From: Acarospora socialis
Taxonomy: Eukaryota; Ascomycota; Lecanoromycetes; Acarosporales; Acarosporaceae
Length of the DNA: 64,000 bases
Direction: 5' to 3'
Assembly: GCA_025617375.2 (NCBI GenBank)
Contig: JAMYGW020000002.1
Location: 2,046,001 to 2,110,000 of the forward strand
Positions within the stretch are counted from its first letter, which is position 1. Each line of letters begins with the position of its first letter. A program made the translations under genes and the position numbers. The notes beneath the pieces are model-generated. The model was not told where the DNA came from. It made no database searches and saw nothing but the letters and a program-made list of their open reading frames with translations. Below are positions 12,101-22,860 of the stretch, piece by piece.

Positions 12101-12423
12101 GGGAAGGAAGCGAAGCCGGCACGGAACGGCGCACGAGCTATTCGGGGACGTATACGGGCAGCTATGACGGACCGGACAGTACGGTTTCCGGCTCGGAGGA
12201 CAGGAGGGAGAGTTTTGACGCTTCGACGGTCGGGACGGTTGGGCGGTATGAGGCGGAGGAGTCGGGGGATGAGGACGGTGGGGAGAGGAGAGGCGGGGAT
12301 GGGAAGGCGAAGGGGAAGGGGAACGGAGAGATGGTCGTCTTCGGCATGCCGAGCGATTCGGGGATCGGGACGGACGTGCCGACTGCGGCGCTGGAGGGGA
12401 GGGAAGATTATTTTAGGGCGTGA
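6154..12423 (+). CDS. Very large coiled-coil repeat protein (2049 residues), function unknown
   Basis: Exon 1 is 6154-6248 (MPSVDRENSRDREL...), the intron is 6249-6368 (120 bp, GTACGT donor, TGTAG acceptor), and exon 2 is 6369-12423. The junction codon is ATG-Trp and keeps one frame. The N-terminus (1-480) is Ser/Pro-rich with SP and RSPE phospho-type sites. Residues about 550-1050 contain at least a dozen degenerate 30-36-residue repeats built on D-E-I-L-D-x-V-K-E-G-L. Predicted coiled coil continues to about 1750. The tail has a Gly/Ser/Thr low-complexity run (about 1790-1810), basic LKR patches, an acidic stretch, and a terminal SDSGIGTD...YFRA motif. No signal peptide or membrane segment is seen. 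Proteins of this layout in filamentous fungi are often labelled chromosome-segregation ATPase-like, but I see no Walker motif, so that label is not supported here. A cytoskeletal or septal/cortical scaffold is possible and unproven. Confidence 0.85.
7920..9415 (+). repeat. Protein-level tandem repeats inside the large coiled-coil gene
   Basis: The translation repeats a helix of the form [DE]-E-[IV]-[LI]-D-x-[VLM]-[KR]-[ED]-G-[LF]-[EQ] every 30-36 residues. Examples are YGEVLDAVKEGL, TRDDVLDAVKEGL, NDEVLDAIRDGF, KDEIIGTLQEGL and NYEILDTLKEGL. Later units add LRADIE/LRGDLD. The DNA units are diverged, so these are old duplications rather than a recent satellite. Confidence 0.85.
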
Positions 12424-13169
12424 GGGGCGGGAGGAGCGTGAGTGTTAGCGTCGGCGAGGGGTGTGAGACGGTGGAGGGTCTGCGTGAAGCCATGCGCTGG
12501 GAGACGAGGATGGGTGACGGTGGGCAGCGAAGCCGCGTTAACCGTCTGTCGATATCTTTTTCGAGTCAAAAGGTACGGTGTCAGGTACCGGGTATGACTG
12601 GCTGCATCCGTTCGTGTCTCTTTCTTTCATCATCTCTTATGTTGGGTGAGCGATTGCGAGTTCGGTGTTATCCTACAAATAGCTCCTACCGTGTGTGGCA
12701 AGGGGAGAAGTGGAAAGATCCGAACCGGCTGAGCTTTTCTCTCGTTTCTTTGGAAGCGTTATGGGTAGAACTAGGAGTAGTTCGTGTTAGCAACAGAAGA
12801 AGATCTCTCATTCAAAAGTAGGGCTTTCCACTGGTGTCCTCCAAGATAGGAATCATTGGTGTAGTATTTGTAATCTTGAGCAATTAACCTGATTTGAGTA
12901 CAGAGCGAGACCGGAGGAGATAGAAAGAAAGAAAGCGATTTGGGGTATCCTGCTCCCAACCTTTTGACCGACCGCCGACATAGAACGAGTGGAGAACGGA
13001 AACATCGAGACCAGACCACCTCTCACCCATCCTGAACTGCACATCTTGAGCTGCCCATCCTGAACTAGCTGCCCTGACTGCTCATTAAGGTGTCCGTTCA
13101 ATTCCATAGTTTCATTATCCGTACTCATCCCAGGAAAACAAAGGACAAGAAGAAGAGTTGAGGAGAAGA
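12424..13169. other. Intergenic between convergent genes
   Basis: 3' flanks of the large coiled-coil gene (+) and the stomatin gene (-). It contains pyrimidine-rich tracts and no supported gene. Confidence 0.6.
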
Positions 13170-14372
13170 TCACATATTCTCAATGACCCTCGCATGGATG
13201 GCCTGCTGGAAGCTGTCGTTCGTATCGCTCATATACGGCCGACTGCTCCCCGCAGCAGAACCGCTGGGTCCCTCGCCGTTGCGCTCCGCCTGCGCCGCCA
13301 ACTGCTGCGGCAGACCGCCCGACGCGCCCGGCATGAAGATGACCTTACTGCCCGCGCTCTTCGCCATGGCCTGCATGGCTTCCAAGTACCGGATCTGCAT
13401 GGCGGGCGCGCTGGACAAGATATCGGCGGCCTGGCGCATGAGCTTGGCGGACTCGACCTCGGCGCGGGCGGCGATGACCTTGGACTCGCCGATGCGCTTG
13501 GCCTGGGCGGCCATGGACAGCGAGTCCTGCAGCTCGTTGCTGAAGATGATGTCCTTGATCAGCATGCTCTCGACCTGCACGCCCCAGCCGGACGCGACGC
13601 CCTCGATGATCTCGCCGATGGATTGCGCGACTTCCTCGCGGCGCTCGATGACGTCTTGGAGGACGCGGGCGCCGATGACGTGGCGGAGGGTGGTCTGCGT
13701 GCGCTCGACGAGGGCTTGGCGGATGTTGGAGATGCCGAAGGCGGCTTTGTGCGGGGAGGTGATGTGGTAGTAGATGACGGACGTGAGGTGTAAGGTGACG
13801 TTGTCTTTGGTCATGCAGACTTGCCTGGGGACCTCTGCAGTGGATTATTGTCAGTGGTGCGGAAACGGGTTGATGTGAGGACGGTTGGGGAAGCCTACCG
13901 ACGATCTGAATCTTGACGTCGACTTGAATGAGGCGCTCGGAGAGTGGGTTGATCTTGACGAGACCGGGGTCAACGGCGCGGTAGAACCGTCCGAACTTCG
14001 TGACCAAACCGACGTTTCCTTGCGACACCGGTTTGTATGGGTTGGGGCAGAAGACGCAGCATGGGATAGCCCCGCAGGTGCCGAGACACGAGCCTAGCGT
14101 GGTGACTACGGATCTCTCAGTAATGGATCGGAATGTGTCGAGATTCGCAGCTACGTACTCATAGACCCATACCATCCGTGCGATCCAGCATCTTCGCTCT
14201 CGCCTTGAAGAGTCTGAGCATACGACGGCTGGAGATCCTCACGTCTTGGTGGTTGCACGCTGATGATGTTGTTGTTGTTCAGCGTTCCAGGCCCACCGTT
14301 GGTGGCACGAGAAGCACCATCGGCATAAGGTGGCGATGGGTTTTTACCGTTGTCCATGTTCGTCGAGTTCAT
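13170..14372 (-). CDS. Stomatin-like SPFH/band-7 membrane protein
   Basis: 361-residue SPFH protein. Stomatins sit on the cytosolic face of membranes, oligomerise and organise sterol-rich domains. The exons (minus) are 14159-14372, 13899-14105 and 13170-13834; the introns are 14106-14158 (53 bp) and 13835-13898 (64 bp). The N-terminal 70 residues are Asn/Pro/Ser-rich. A short hydrophobic, cysteine-rich segment follows (residues 72-95, Cys at 78, 82, 87, 88, 91; CGAIPCCVFCPNPY), the expected membrane hairpin with likely S-acylation sites. The SPFH domain spans roughly 96-290, with GLVTKFGRFYRAVDPGLVKINP, VEVPRQVCMTKDNV and ARVLQDVIERREEVAQ. An Ala/Glu-rich coiled helix (LSMAAQAKRIGESKVIAARAE region) leads to a Gly/Ser-rich tail. 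The acceptor at 14106 was chosen over one 12 bp downstream because it restores the conserved ITTLGSCLG. Prohibitin is less likely because of the Cys-rich hairpin. Long open frames on the opposite strand are codon-bias shadows. Confidence 0.93.
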
Positions 14373-16443
14373 TGATGGAGCTTTCGGAGTGAACTGCGAC
14401 GATTGAGACGATGCGAGGAGGGGTTGTGTTGAAGACAGCTTGATGATAGATGAATATGGGCCAGAGGGTACAGTAATGGGTCAGATGTCGATTCAGAAGG
14501 TCCGTTCACTTGAATCACGAACTTCTGATGTGTGAAAGGAAGATAACCTATAATATTCTCCAAGTGGTGACGTCCACCGTCTTATAGCGCCATTCCAAAA
14601 CAGCTACTTTGCCTCTACTGACCGACTCGTACTCTCGGAACTTACTAGTACGAGTACTATGAGGGGAAAAAGAGAGGTCCCAAATGCAGATTGGAGCTCT
14701 TCTCATTCCTCGGCAGCATGTCTCCCCGCCTAGCAGATCCTGTGTACCATATCTACTTAGGTAGTAAGCTTACCTTACTGCATACTGTACTTGCCAAGAG
14801 CAGCAAGGCGGATTCGAGATGTGAACACAAAGGTCACCTGTCAATGTATGAGGAAGGGCTGTGTATTCGGTTCTGGTCCGAGCTTCCCTCCCCACCCCCA
14901 CACCACTGTACATTGTACGTACTTGTAGTGGGGAGCTAGGTACTTATTAGTCAAAGCTTAGCACTCACTAACTAAGGTAGGCAGGTTACTTGCCACCGAT
15001 TGCTTTGTCGATCGATCCAGCTTCTTCATACCTACAGGGCATCTTCAACGACGGAGAATCCCCCAATCTGCTTTTGCACTTTGACTCTCATCTGCACTGG
15101 TGATGTGCAATTCGTCTAATGTTTAGTATTCCTACAATTCTACTACGGACGACTGCGCCACCCGCGTCTGAATCCTCCGGCGCACGAGCCCGAGGCCATG
15201 CCAGACCTGCACCCTCGATTGATCAGCCTTGTTATCAGATAATCGGTACCTTGAGGCATTTATCGTACGAGTAGTACGCTCTCTTACTTGTGCTGTGGCC
15301 GCAGGCGGTACTATACCTCATGTCGGAAGCGGCACTGTATCAATGAGGGATTTGTAGGGCAAGGCTGTCAGTGACTGTTACTAACAGGATTGGATACGCA
15401 TCGAGTGATCAATACCCTGTGACCTGCCGACGGATCAGCAACTTGACTGTTTCCTGGCTATTTAAGACTCGCCCATCAGTCGAGTCTGGCCAGTATAGGA
15501 TAGATGAGTATGAATGATGACATTTTCCCCTCACGTCTTATTCGGGTGGACAATTATTTCCGTAGGTAGATTCCGCCCACGAGCGCAACCCAAGGCAGGC
15601 AGTGCGCGGAACACTCGGCATATTGCGCCTTTAACATGGTCCCAAGTCAACCGTGCTTGACCGTTAGGCGACCTCAAGGGCCCTACTCCGCAAGGCGTCC
15701 ATATGAGTGGCCTGAGTGGCCTGACCGCCCGTGAGCGGAAATTGTCAAATCAAGGCTGATCGTAGAGAGCGACGATCAATGTGTGGAGCTATCCGTGGTT
15801 CGAGCGGTTCGGCTGAGACAGGGCTGACTGCTTGCGGTGCGGTATGGTGAAACTATCTGAGCCCGGTTTAGGAATGCTTCTCAAAGGATTCTCCGGTTTG
15901 AGACCATTCAGCGGTCGTGTCATTGGTGGGCAGGTTGAACAGCGGTGGAGATCCTTCATGGCTCATCGTTGTAAGAGGATCGGTACGGCCACAGGATGTT
16001 CCTCACAGTTGGGTTAACCGCAGTTGTATTCCTCTATATTTTTAATAGACCCGTGGTCAAGTCTATACCCAGCAGCAGTAATCAGCGCCGGAACAAGTAT
16101 ATTTAGGCAGCAAGGCCGATCTGGCTTACGGGATCTACGTCCTACCTCGAGTGTCCCCGTAACAGTACTGTTGACGTGTACGAACAAGCATTGCAGTCTC
16201 CCATAGTTTTTTCGGGTCGCTGGGAGGGTTGTGTGGAAGCGCGAATACATTGCAAGAGTCTTAGTGTGAAAATACACTCTATTAAGTTGTCCAAGGGCAT
16301 AACCACATAATGACCGCCTGTACATGCAAAGGTTGCTTCCAGGTGCTCAGAGAAGAAGGCAAGAGATGGGCACGAATTTCCCACGACCGATGCTATTCAT
16401 CCCTCTCAACACCAGCGCCAAGATATCCAGGGAGAGCAACCTC
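14373..16443. other. 2.1-kb intergenic stretch without supported gene
   Basis: Upstream region of the stomatin gene and downstream flank of the perilipin gene. Open frames are short and lack codon structure. I noticed small features only: two nearby GTACGAGTA-like palindromes (about 14,645 and 15,265) and a doubled GAGTGGCCT at about 15,706-15,724. Confidence 0.5.
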
Positions 16444-17066
16444 TCAGTTATTGGTCTTCTCCTTCGCCATGTGCTTGGCCTGCTCCATCTTGCCACCAGC
16501 CTGCTCCTTCTTGGAACCCAAGAAGCTGCTGAGCCAAGCCAACGAATCCGACGTGAAGACGAGGCTAGTAGTGATGATGGCTTTGCCGCCCGCGACCATG
16601 CCGTCTCCGCCGCACTTCTTGTACTCGCTGCTGTAGGTGTTCAAGGCGTAGTCTCTACCCTCACCCGCCAGACGGAAAGGGAAGAATGCATAGTCCAAGA
16701 CGGTTCCCTTAATCTTGGATGTGTCTTCCTTCACGATGGGGAAGGTTTGGTCGACTTTCTTGAGGCCACCGTCGGCGATGGCATCGGCTTTGGCAACGAT
16801 CGGAGCGACCAACTCGTATGGTTTCTGCGCGTATGGAAGGACGGGCTTAACGAAAGTTTCGAAGCCGGTGTCGGCGAGGTCGAGAGATTTCTTCCCATAG
16901 GGATTGCTCTTGAAGGTGGAGATGGAGTCGTTGACGACGGGGTAAGATTTGAGATGCTAAAGGGTAGGAGTTAGCTTCAACGTTCAATAGCGAGAGAAAG
17001 CGATTAACCTACCGACAAGAATTGAGAAGACGGCTTGTCACCGTTGACCATTGTTTGACTCGTCAT
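16444..17066 (-). CDS. CAP20-type fungal perilipin (lipid-droplet protein)
   Basis: 188-residue lipid-droplet coat protein of the fungal perilipin family (Colletotrichum CAP20, Metarhizium MPL1), which controls storage-lipid turnover and in pathogens affects appressorium turgor. Exon 1 is 17013-17066 (18 codons, MTSQTMVNGDKPSSQFLS), the intron is 16957-17012 (56 bp) and exon 2 is 16444-16956. Family landmarks are GDKPSS near the start, HLKSYPVVNDSISTFKSNPYG (split here as HLKSYPVVND then STFKSNPYG), alternating hydrophobic helix repeats around VAPIVAKADAIADGGLKKVD, LNTYSSEYKK at about residues 129-138, and a polar KKEQA...KEKTNN tail. Length matches CAP20 (about 180). A second in-frame ATG at 17051 would remove five residues; the first was kept. 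It has no true transmembrane segment, consistent with amphipathic lipid-droplet binding. Upstream of the start there may be a 5'UTR intron that I could not place. Confidence 0.9.
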
Positions 17067-18786
17067 GTCGTTTTCGTTGTGTGAGTGAGGCATTCGAATG
17101 CGGGATGTTGTCAAAGCTCGAGTGTCTGGTCCACAATCAGCACCTGTCTCAGGAGCCACACATCAATCCGTCTTACCTGTTTGTAATGTGAAGAGTGTGG
17201 GTAACGGGAAGAGATGAAGGTGTGTAGTGAAGAAATTGTGATGGGTGTTGAGAGGTAGCTGGAGGGTAGGTAAGGTAAATGCTGGAAACACTTTTGCATG
17301 TGAATATCAGGCGAGCCAGGATCAAACCGGTTCCTTGGGGGCTTGACAGCTACCACCTCACTATAATCTGCTACTAACCAGCGAATCATAAAAACTCCGC
17401 GTCACAGGCTAGACTTAAATCATAGAGTATATCTTATCTGAATTGCTAGCCCGCCAGTTCAACGCCCCGTATCTGGGATAGCCGTATCCTGTCCGTGCTG
17501 CACCTCTAACGATGATGTAACGTTCTCAATATGTTTCCAGCAAGCACGACATTCCAGTCCATGACTCCGCAAAGATCACGTATTAATTTTGCAGCAACTC
17601 GCCCAAACAAAATCATAATGTCTGTTATTTAGCAGTCTTCTCGAGGAAAAATCACAAGATAATCATGCAATCGCAATGCTTGCATATTATTGTTGACTGC
17701 AGGTGTCTGGCATTTGCATGTGAAACCTCGACTAAATTACCACAGTCGGCGTAAGGCACAAGTCAAGCCGCAGATCCGCAAACCACGAACCCGGTCATAT
17801 CTGCAACCAACCGAACCTTCTCCCCCAACGTTTCGGGACTTGAGGAAAGGCTCATGCCTAGGACAATATATGGGATATGGAGTTGGAACGCAGAGTATTG
17901 TATGTCGATACCGCTTCCATAGACAGACAGCGGATGGAGTCGAGATCCAGGCATTGCAACGCCTCCTGCCGTGCGAGATACTACTTCACGACGTTCCTTG
18001 CCATTACTCGCGGGATCAGGGGCCGAACGAGCGTGTGGCTGGTATCGTTCCTTCCGCGGCGTCTTCACATGCTCCCACGTCCTCGAGAGCCAAGACTCGC
18101 AAAACTGCATGTGTCGATGGACAACGCCGGAAGCAATACTACAATTATACCGTAGATCAGGCCATCATGGCTTCTCAACCTTTTTCGATGACAGGAGCCC
18201 GCCCCATCCGATGGCGACCGTACTCATAGATTGCTCGTTTCTTCCACGACAAACCCTGCTATCTGTTCTCTAGCTTTTGGATCCTCGGATTCAACTGTCT
18301 TTTGGTCTACAAGGAGCCCGGGAGGCCCCTCTTCCTGAGAGCTACATGGTCTCGCCTCTAGAAGAATACGAGCTCAACTCACATCCCGTTGAGATGTGCC
18401 CGACCCTTTCAGAAGGGTTACTCCTGACATGTGACAGTTCGATTGCGTTCGGAATGGCTGATTTTCCCAAACCTAATCTAATCTACACCCCTTCATCCTG
18501 ATCTGCTGCTGACTCAGCGCCTGTCGGAGAGATCACGTCGGTCGTGGACTGTATAAGCTGTGTGTTACGAAGGTAATCAGGAACCCCAGTGGGAAGCCGC
18601 ACCTTGGCTATAGATACTGTACAAGCGGCATCCATCAAACGTCCATGAGTTGAACTTCCATAGATGAGACAACGTACGCCATTCTTCTCTAGATGCTGAT
18701 CTGCACCTTCCGCTATGATATTATACAGACCCAAATGCAGGCCACTCCCGGGATAGAAGTCTTGCAGCCTCCCTCTTCGTTGAAGT
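17067..18786. other. 1.7-kb intergenic stretch without supported gene
   Basis: Lies between the perilipin start and the rpn6 stop. A 179-codon plus-strand frame at 17690-18229 has no recognisable domain, shows Arg/Ser-rich composition typical of chance frames, and is overlapped by other frames of similar length. I do not call it. Confidence 0.5.
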
Positions 18787-20112
18787 CTATTCCAGCAGAG
18801 AAGCCTGGTTCGTATACAAGACATCCACGACACTGCTCAACTTCTCAATCGTCTCCAACGCGGCATCATACCCCTGATCCCGCTCGGCCTCCTCGAAGAT
18901 GATCAGACAGCCCGCCCCTTGATCCAGCACGCCGACAATCACCTTATCCAAAATCATCTGCGACAGCTTCCGCTCCACCTGCTGCGTATCCAAGCCGACC
19001 ATCTTCGCGATATGCTCGATCTCGACGCGGCTGAAGGGCTCGATGACTTTGATCAGGTTCTGCTCCAGCATGGCGTCGTACAGCCGCCGGAGGTGGTTGC
19101 GGATGAACGGGTCGCTGCCGAGCTCGTAGCGGTAGTCCGAGAGCGCCTTCTCGTATTCTTCCAGGCTGCGGTTCGAGTGGGCGCGCGCGACCGCTTTCAT
19201 GGCCTCGAGGTTCTTGCCGGCGTATTTAACGGCTTGCTTCGAGGCCATGAGGTTGTTGACGTCGTCGACGAGGTTCAGCATGATTTTGCAGAGTAGCATG
19301 TATTGGAGGGCGGACGTCGCTTTGGCCGATTCGTCTTGCGAGTGGTAGCCTTCGAGCGCTTCAATGAAGTAGGAGAATGCCGTGTTGAAGTCCTTGTCTT
19401 CGGCGTGCAGCATGCCGGATTGCATGTCGAGCCCGGCTTGGAGGAGAGGTGGGGTGTAGACGGATGCGGCGGACGTGCGGGCGGATGTCAGCGCGGCGCG
19501 GGCTTTGGGTTGGTTGCCCAGGGCGTGATAGACGCGTGATTCGAGTAGTTGAACTTCGACTAGAACGAGTTTGTCATCGAGGCGTTTGAGCTCCTTGAGG
19601 AGACTGTTGATGAGGGTAAGAGCGTCGTAGTAGGATTGCTTTTGCATGTAGAGGGAGACGAGCCGCGTTTCGAGGTTCTGACGGAGGAAGCCTCGACGTT
19701 CGGAGACGGCCCATTCGATGCATGATTTTGTGACGGATATTTGGATATCGACGGTGTTGGGGATGGTGGAGAATAGTTCGAGGAGCTGTCGAACTGGAAG
19801 ATATGAGATTAGAGTCCCTGTGTCCGCTGGAGTAATGTACTAACCTAGCTTCGCCGTCTTTGCTTTGGCGAATGAGGATAGAACTGAACGACTTGTTTTG
19901 ACAAGGTCTGCAAGCTCGTTTGGTCTCTTGGTGTCTCGATATATCTCTCCAAGGCCCATGAGTGCTGCCTCATAATCCCGTAGCGCCGCTTCTCCTGAGC
20001 CCGGTCCTTCTCTAAGTACATCTTTGTAGATAACTTCCGCCTTGGAGGTGTCGGTCTTTGCAAGCTTTTGTGCTTCAGCTATTCGCGTGGCGTTATCAGG
20101 CTTGGGCACCAT
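18787..20112 (-). CDS. rpn6: 26S proteasome regulatory subunit Rpn6 (PSMD11)
   Basis: Lid subunit of the 26S proteasome 19S particle; Rpn6 clamps lid and base to the 20S core. The exons (minus) are 19845-20112 and 18787-19793, with a 51-bp intron (19794-19844, GTTAGT donor, CCAG acceptor), giving 424 residues (human 422, yeast 434). The N-terminus is helical, TPR-like solenoid (AEVIYKDVL..., [34 protein letters not shown]). The C-terminal PCI domain spans about residues 220-400, with [35 protein letters not shown] (shown here only in part), ALLEQ-like [18 protein letters not shown] and [20 protein letters not shown], a winged-helix signature. The C-terminal helix ends QASLLE. COP9 subunit CSN2 shares the fold but is longer and differs at the N-terminus. 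Its start is 271 bp from the divergent sof1 start. Confidence 0.95.
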
Positions 20113-20383
20113 GCTGAAGAAAATATAACCTAGAGTATGATAGAAAAGGTCAAGAGGGTATACAACTAATCTAGGACTGAGGTCGTAAGAAAAGGTAATA
20201 CCCTAAAGCTGTCGATGCGGAGTTTAGACAGAAGTGATCCTTTGGCCGTACCAGGCCTCCGTAACAGCTCTCACTCTTGTGCTTAGTCAGCAGCCCCGGC
20301 ATACTAGGCAGAATTGATATTCAAAATTTCGAAGGAAGTGATGAGCCTGTAGTAAATATCTAAGCCATCCAGCAGGACTTAAG
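20113..20383. promoter_or_regulatory. Divergent promoter region of rpn6 and sof1
   Basis: 271 bp between two divergent start codons. Both genes are growth-linked housekeeping genes. No specific binding site was identified. Confidence 0.45.
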
Positions 20384-21827
20384 ATGGTATGAGTTGGCTA
20401 CGTGGCTACATTTTATGTATATTCTGACAACCGGTACAGAAGATCAAAGCATTGACGCGTTCGAGCGCCTCCCATCAAGCCCCTGGCTCGAATGTGACAA
20501 GACAGCCCCGCAACCTAGACCCTGCCTTACATCCATTCGAGAGAGCCAGAGAGTACACTCGTGCCCTCAATGCGACCAAACTCGAACGGATGTTCGCTGC
20601 CCCTTTTCTGGCCCAGCTAGGGAAGGGGCACGTAGACGGAGTCTATACCATGGCCAAGGACCCCGGGTCTCTTCAGAGATTTGCCAGCGGCAGCGGTGAC
20701 GGGGTAGTAAAAGTCTGGGACCTGACCAGTAGGGAAGAGGTATGGAATGCACAAGCCCATGAAGGCATCGTCAAGGGGATGTGTTGGACCAAGGACCAGA
20801 AGCTGCTATCCTGCGCAAGTGATAAGACGATCAAGCTGTTCGATCCATATGACACTCCGTCCGGAACTCCGCCAAGGGCTACGTATCTAGGGCAGGCCGC
20901 CTTTACTGGTGTATCCCATCATCGGAGTCTCCCAAGTTTTGCGGCGTCTTCCAGCGTGATATCCATCTTTGACTTATCGCGCCCTTCATCTGCGGCTACT
21001 CAAACCCTGCATTGGCCGACGTCGACCGATACGATCAGTACACTGGCCTTTAACCAGACCGAGACGTCCATATTGGCCTCGGCGGCAACTGACCGCTCGA
21101 TTGTACTGTATGATCTCCGCACCTCGTCGCCGTTGTCCAAGGTTGTTCTTCGCCTAGCGTCAAATGCCATATCGTGGAATCCTATGGAGGCCTTCAACTT
21201 TGCGGCAGCCAATGAAGATCACAACATCTATATCTTCGACATGAGAAAGCTTGATCGAGCTCTGAACGTGCTGAAGGACCATGTTGCCGCCGTCATGGAT
21301 GTAGACTTTAGTCCTACGGGAGAAGAGCTTGTCAGTGCTTCGTATGATCGCACCGTAAGGTTGTGGAACAGGTCCGGTGGTCATTCTAGAGACATATATC
21401 ATACAAAGCGCATGCAGAGGTAAGGAGGCTGCATGCTTACAAGCTTGGTGCATGCTGACCCTTGACTAGGGTTTTCTCTGCCAAATTTACCCCTGACTCA
21501 CAGTTTCTCTTGACTGGATCAGACGATGGTAATATCAGGCTATGGCGTGCCAATGCTTCTAACCGGGAAGGAATCAAGTCAGCTCGCCAGCGGCAAAAGC
21601 TTGAGTACAACGAGACTCTGAAGGAAAGGTATAAGCACATGCCTGAGATTAGACGTATCAAACGACATCGACATTTGCCCAAGCAAGTGAAGAAGGCCGG
21701 TGAGGTCAAGGGCGAAGAACTAAAGTCGATCAAGAGGAAGCAGGAGAACGAGAGAAAGCATAGTCAGAAAGGCTTGGTCAAGCGGAAGAGTGAAAGGGAG
21801 AAGATGATCCTAGCAACCGAAGAGTAA
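20384..21827 (+). CDS. sof1: Sof1/DCAF13 WD-repeat rRNA-processing protein; first coding exon is the ATG alone
   Basis: WD-repeat protein of the U3 snoRNP/SSU processome needed for 18S rRNA maturation in the nucleolus. The exons are 20384-20386 (ATG only), 20440-21419 and 21470-21827; the introns are 20387-20439 (53 bp, GTATGA donor, ACAG acceptor) and 20420-type short intron 21420-21469 (50 bp, GTAAGG donor, CTGAC branch). Total 446 residues, as expected. The ATG exon restores the conserved N-terminus MKIKALTRSSASHQAPG; no other in-frame ATG lies upstream of it before a stop. Landmarks are NLDPALHPFERAREYTRALN, then WD repeats (GHVDGVYTMAKDP, VKVWDLTSRE, IKLFDPYD, IVLYDLRTSSP, IYIFDMRKLD, VRLWNRSGG, IRLWRANAS). 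The basic C-terminal Sof1 domain includes YNETLKERYKHMPEIRRIKR, KRHRHLPKQV and a Lys-rich tail. The assignment is very secure. Confidence 0.96.
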
Positions 21828-22227
21828 AACTCTGTATCGAGGTGGTAGACCTAGGTAGACTGGGAGCGACATGAAGGACACGGTCGCGGTGATCGCCGCA
21901 TTGCTATGTGATGTATGCTTGCAAGGCTCTTTGTTTCTTGCCGCTGCTTTTGTGGTTGTGGGAGAGTTTGCTGACACTTGTTTGTCAAGCAGGACCTGGT
22001 AGCCATGCTGTACTGAGAAATGGACACATCCAGCCTTGAGAAGCCCGAAGATGACGCGTCAAGATGCTTGCAATGCTCTTCTTGCTTTATGGTGATTTGA
22101 AGCTTGAGAACTTCACGCTAGTGAAACACGGACTCTCGCAGCCAGTCAGGCGTAGAGCCTAGGGTCTTCCCGTGACCCACTTGGAGGTTAAATATTGCAA
22201 TTCGCCTATCACTACTATACAGCAAAA
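21828..22227. other. Intergenic, sof1 3' flank and upstream of the tRNA-like gene
   Basis: 400 bp with no supported coding frame. Confidence 0.5.
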
Positions 22228-22377
22228 GCCAGTGTGGCCTAGTGGTAAGGCGTGGATCGAGCTGCCACTCCCCCTCCTTCGAAGGGGGCTGCCCGGGCAC
22301 CAGCCAAGACTCTTGGATACCTTGTCCGGGTAGTTGCTCACGGATCCAAGACGGAGGTTCGATTCCTTCCACTGGTA
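22228..22377 (+). tRNA. tRNA-like Pol III gene interrupted in the anticodon loop; isotype not assigned
   Basis: The ends fold as a tRNA. The 7-bp acceptor stem is GCCAGTG with CACTGGT, with discriminator A at 22377. The D arm is GCCT/AGGC with an AGTGGTA loop. The anticodon stem TGGAT (22253-22257) pairs perfectly with ATCCA (22344-22348), there is a 4-nt variable loop, and the T arm GGAGG/CCTTC encloses TTCGATT. The A box (TGGCCTAGTGG, 22235-22245) and B box (GGTTCGATTCC, 22356-22366) are perfect, and a T5 terminator follows at 22383-22387. Between the anticodon half-stems lie 86 nt (22258-22343) instead of 7, with internal hairpins, so an intron or insertion is present. The expected U33 is not visible directly after the 5' half-stem, so I cannot read the anticodon. 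The gene may be defective or spliced at unusual positions. Confidence 0.62.
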
Positions 22378-22860
22378 CTATCTTTTTGCACTTTCTGAGG
22401 CCTGGGAAGAAGAGTAAGGGGGTCATTCTAGGGTGGGCTGAGCTACGGTACGATCAGGGGAGCAACCTCACTGAACGAAACACTCCCAACCGAGGAAGAG
22501 CTAGAAGGAAAAACATCAAGACGACCGCGTTCGAGTCCCGCCCGCACCCTTGATGATTTTATTTTGCTTTATCTTGAACCACGACGCGGGTTTTGTGTGA
22601 CGGCCGGAAAATGCACCATTTGTGACCGACCAAACAACAACATTGTTATTCTTCTATGCAGGTTCTTTCACATATCCCTTGGAGATCTTAATACACATTA
22701 CTTCTAGCTCTCAAAGTGCACAGCAAAGTTTAGATCTAGGTTACGCGCTGATATCAAGTTTGACGGCGCTGTCTTGCATATGCTTTTAGTGCGTCGCAAG
22801 ATATGGATGCAGAGAGTCCGAAACAACACCTTGACCTATCTCACGGTCGGCTTTCTGCAC
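22378..22860. other. Intergenic between the tRNA-like gene and the SDR gene
   Basis: About 480 bp, no supported gene. A lone B-box-like GTTCGAGTCCC occurs at about 22,530 without matching tRNA arms. Confidence 0.5.

Noticed and set aside
13158-13793. Long open frames on the plus strand opposite the stomatin gene
   Set aside because: Shadow frames caused by the GC-rich codon use of the stomatin exon; they have no domain and no start context.
17300-17390. tRNA-like GGTTTGATCC on the minus strand
   Set aside because: The T stem is imperfect and no matching acceptor stem or A box is present.
17690-18229. 179-codon plus-strand frame between the perilipin and rpn6 genes
   Set aside because: Chance-like composition, overlapped by equally long frames in other phases, and no recognisable motif.
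22500-22560. Second Pol III B box (GTTCGAGTCCC) with following T runs
   Set aside because: No acceptor, D or T stem can be paired around it; the 5' stem partner of the T arm is absent.
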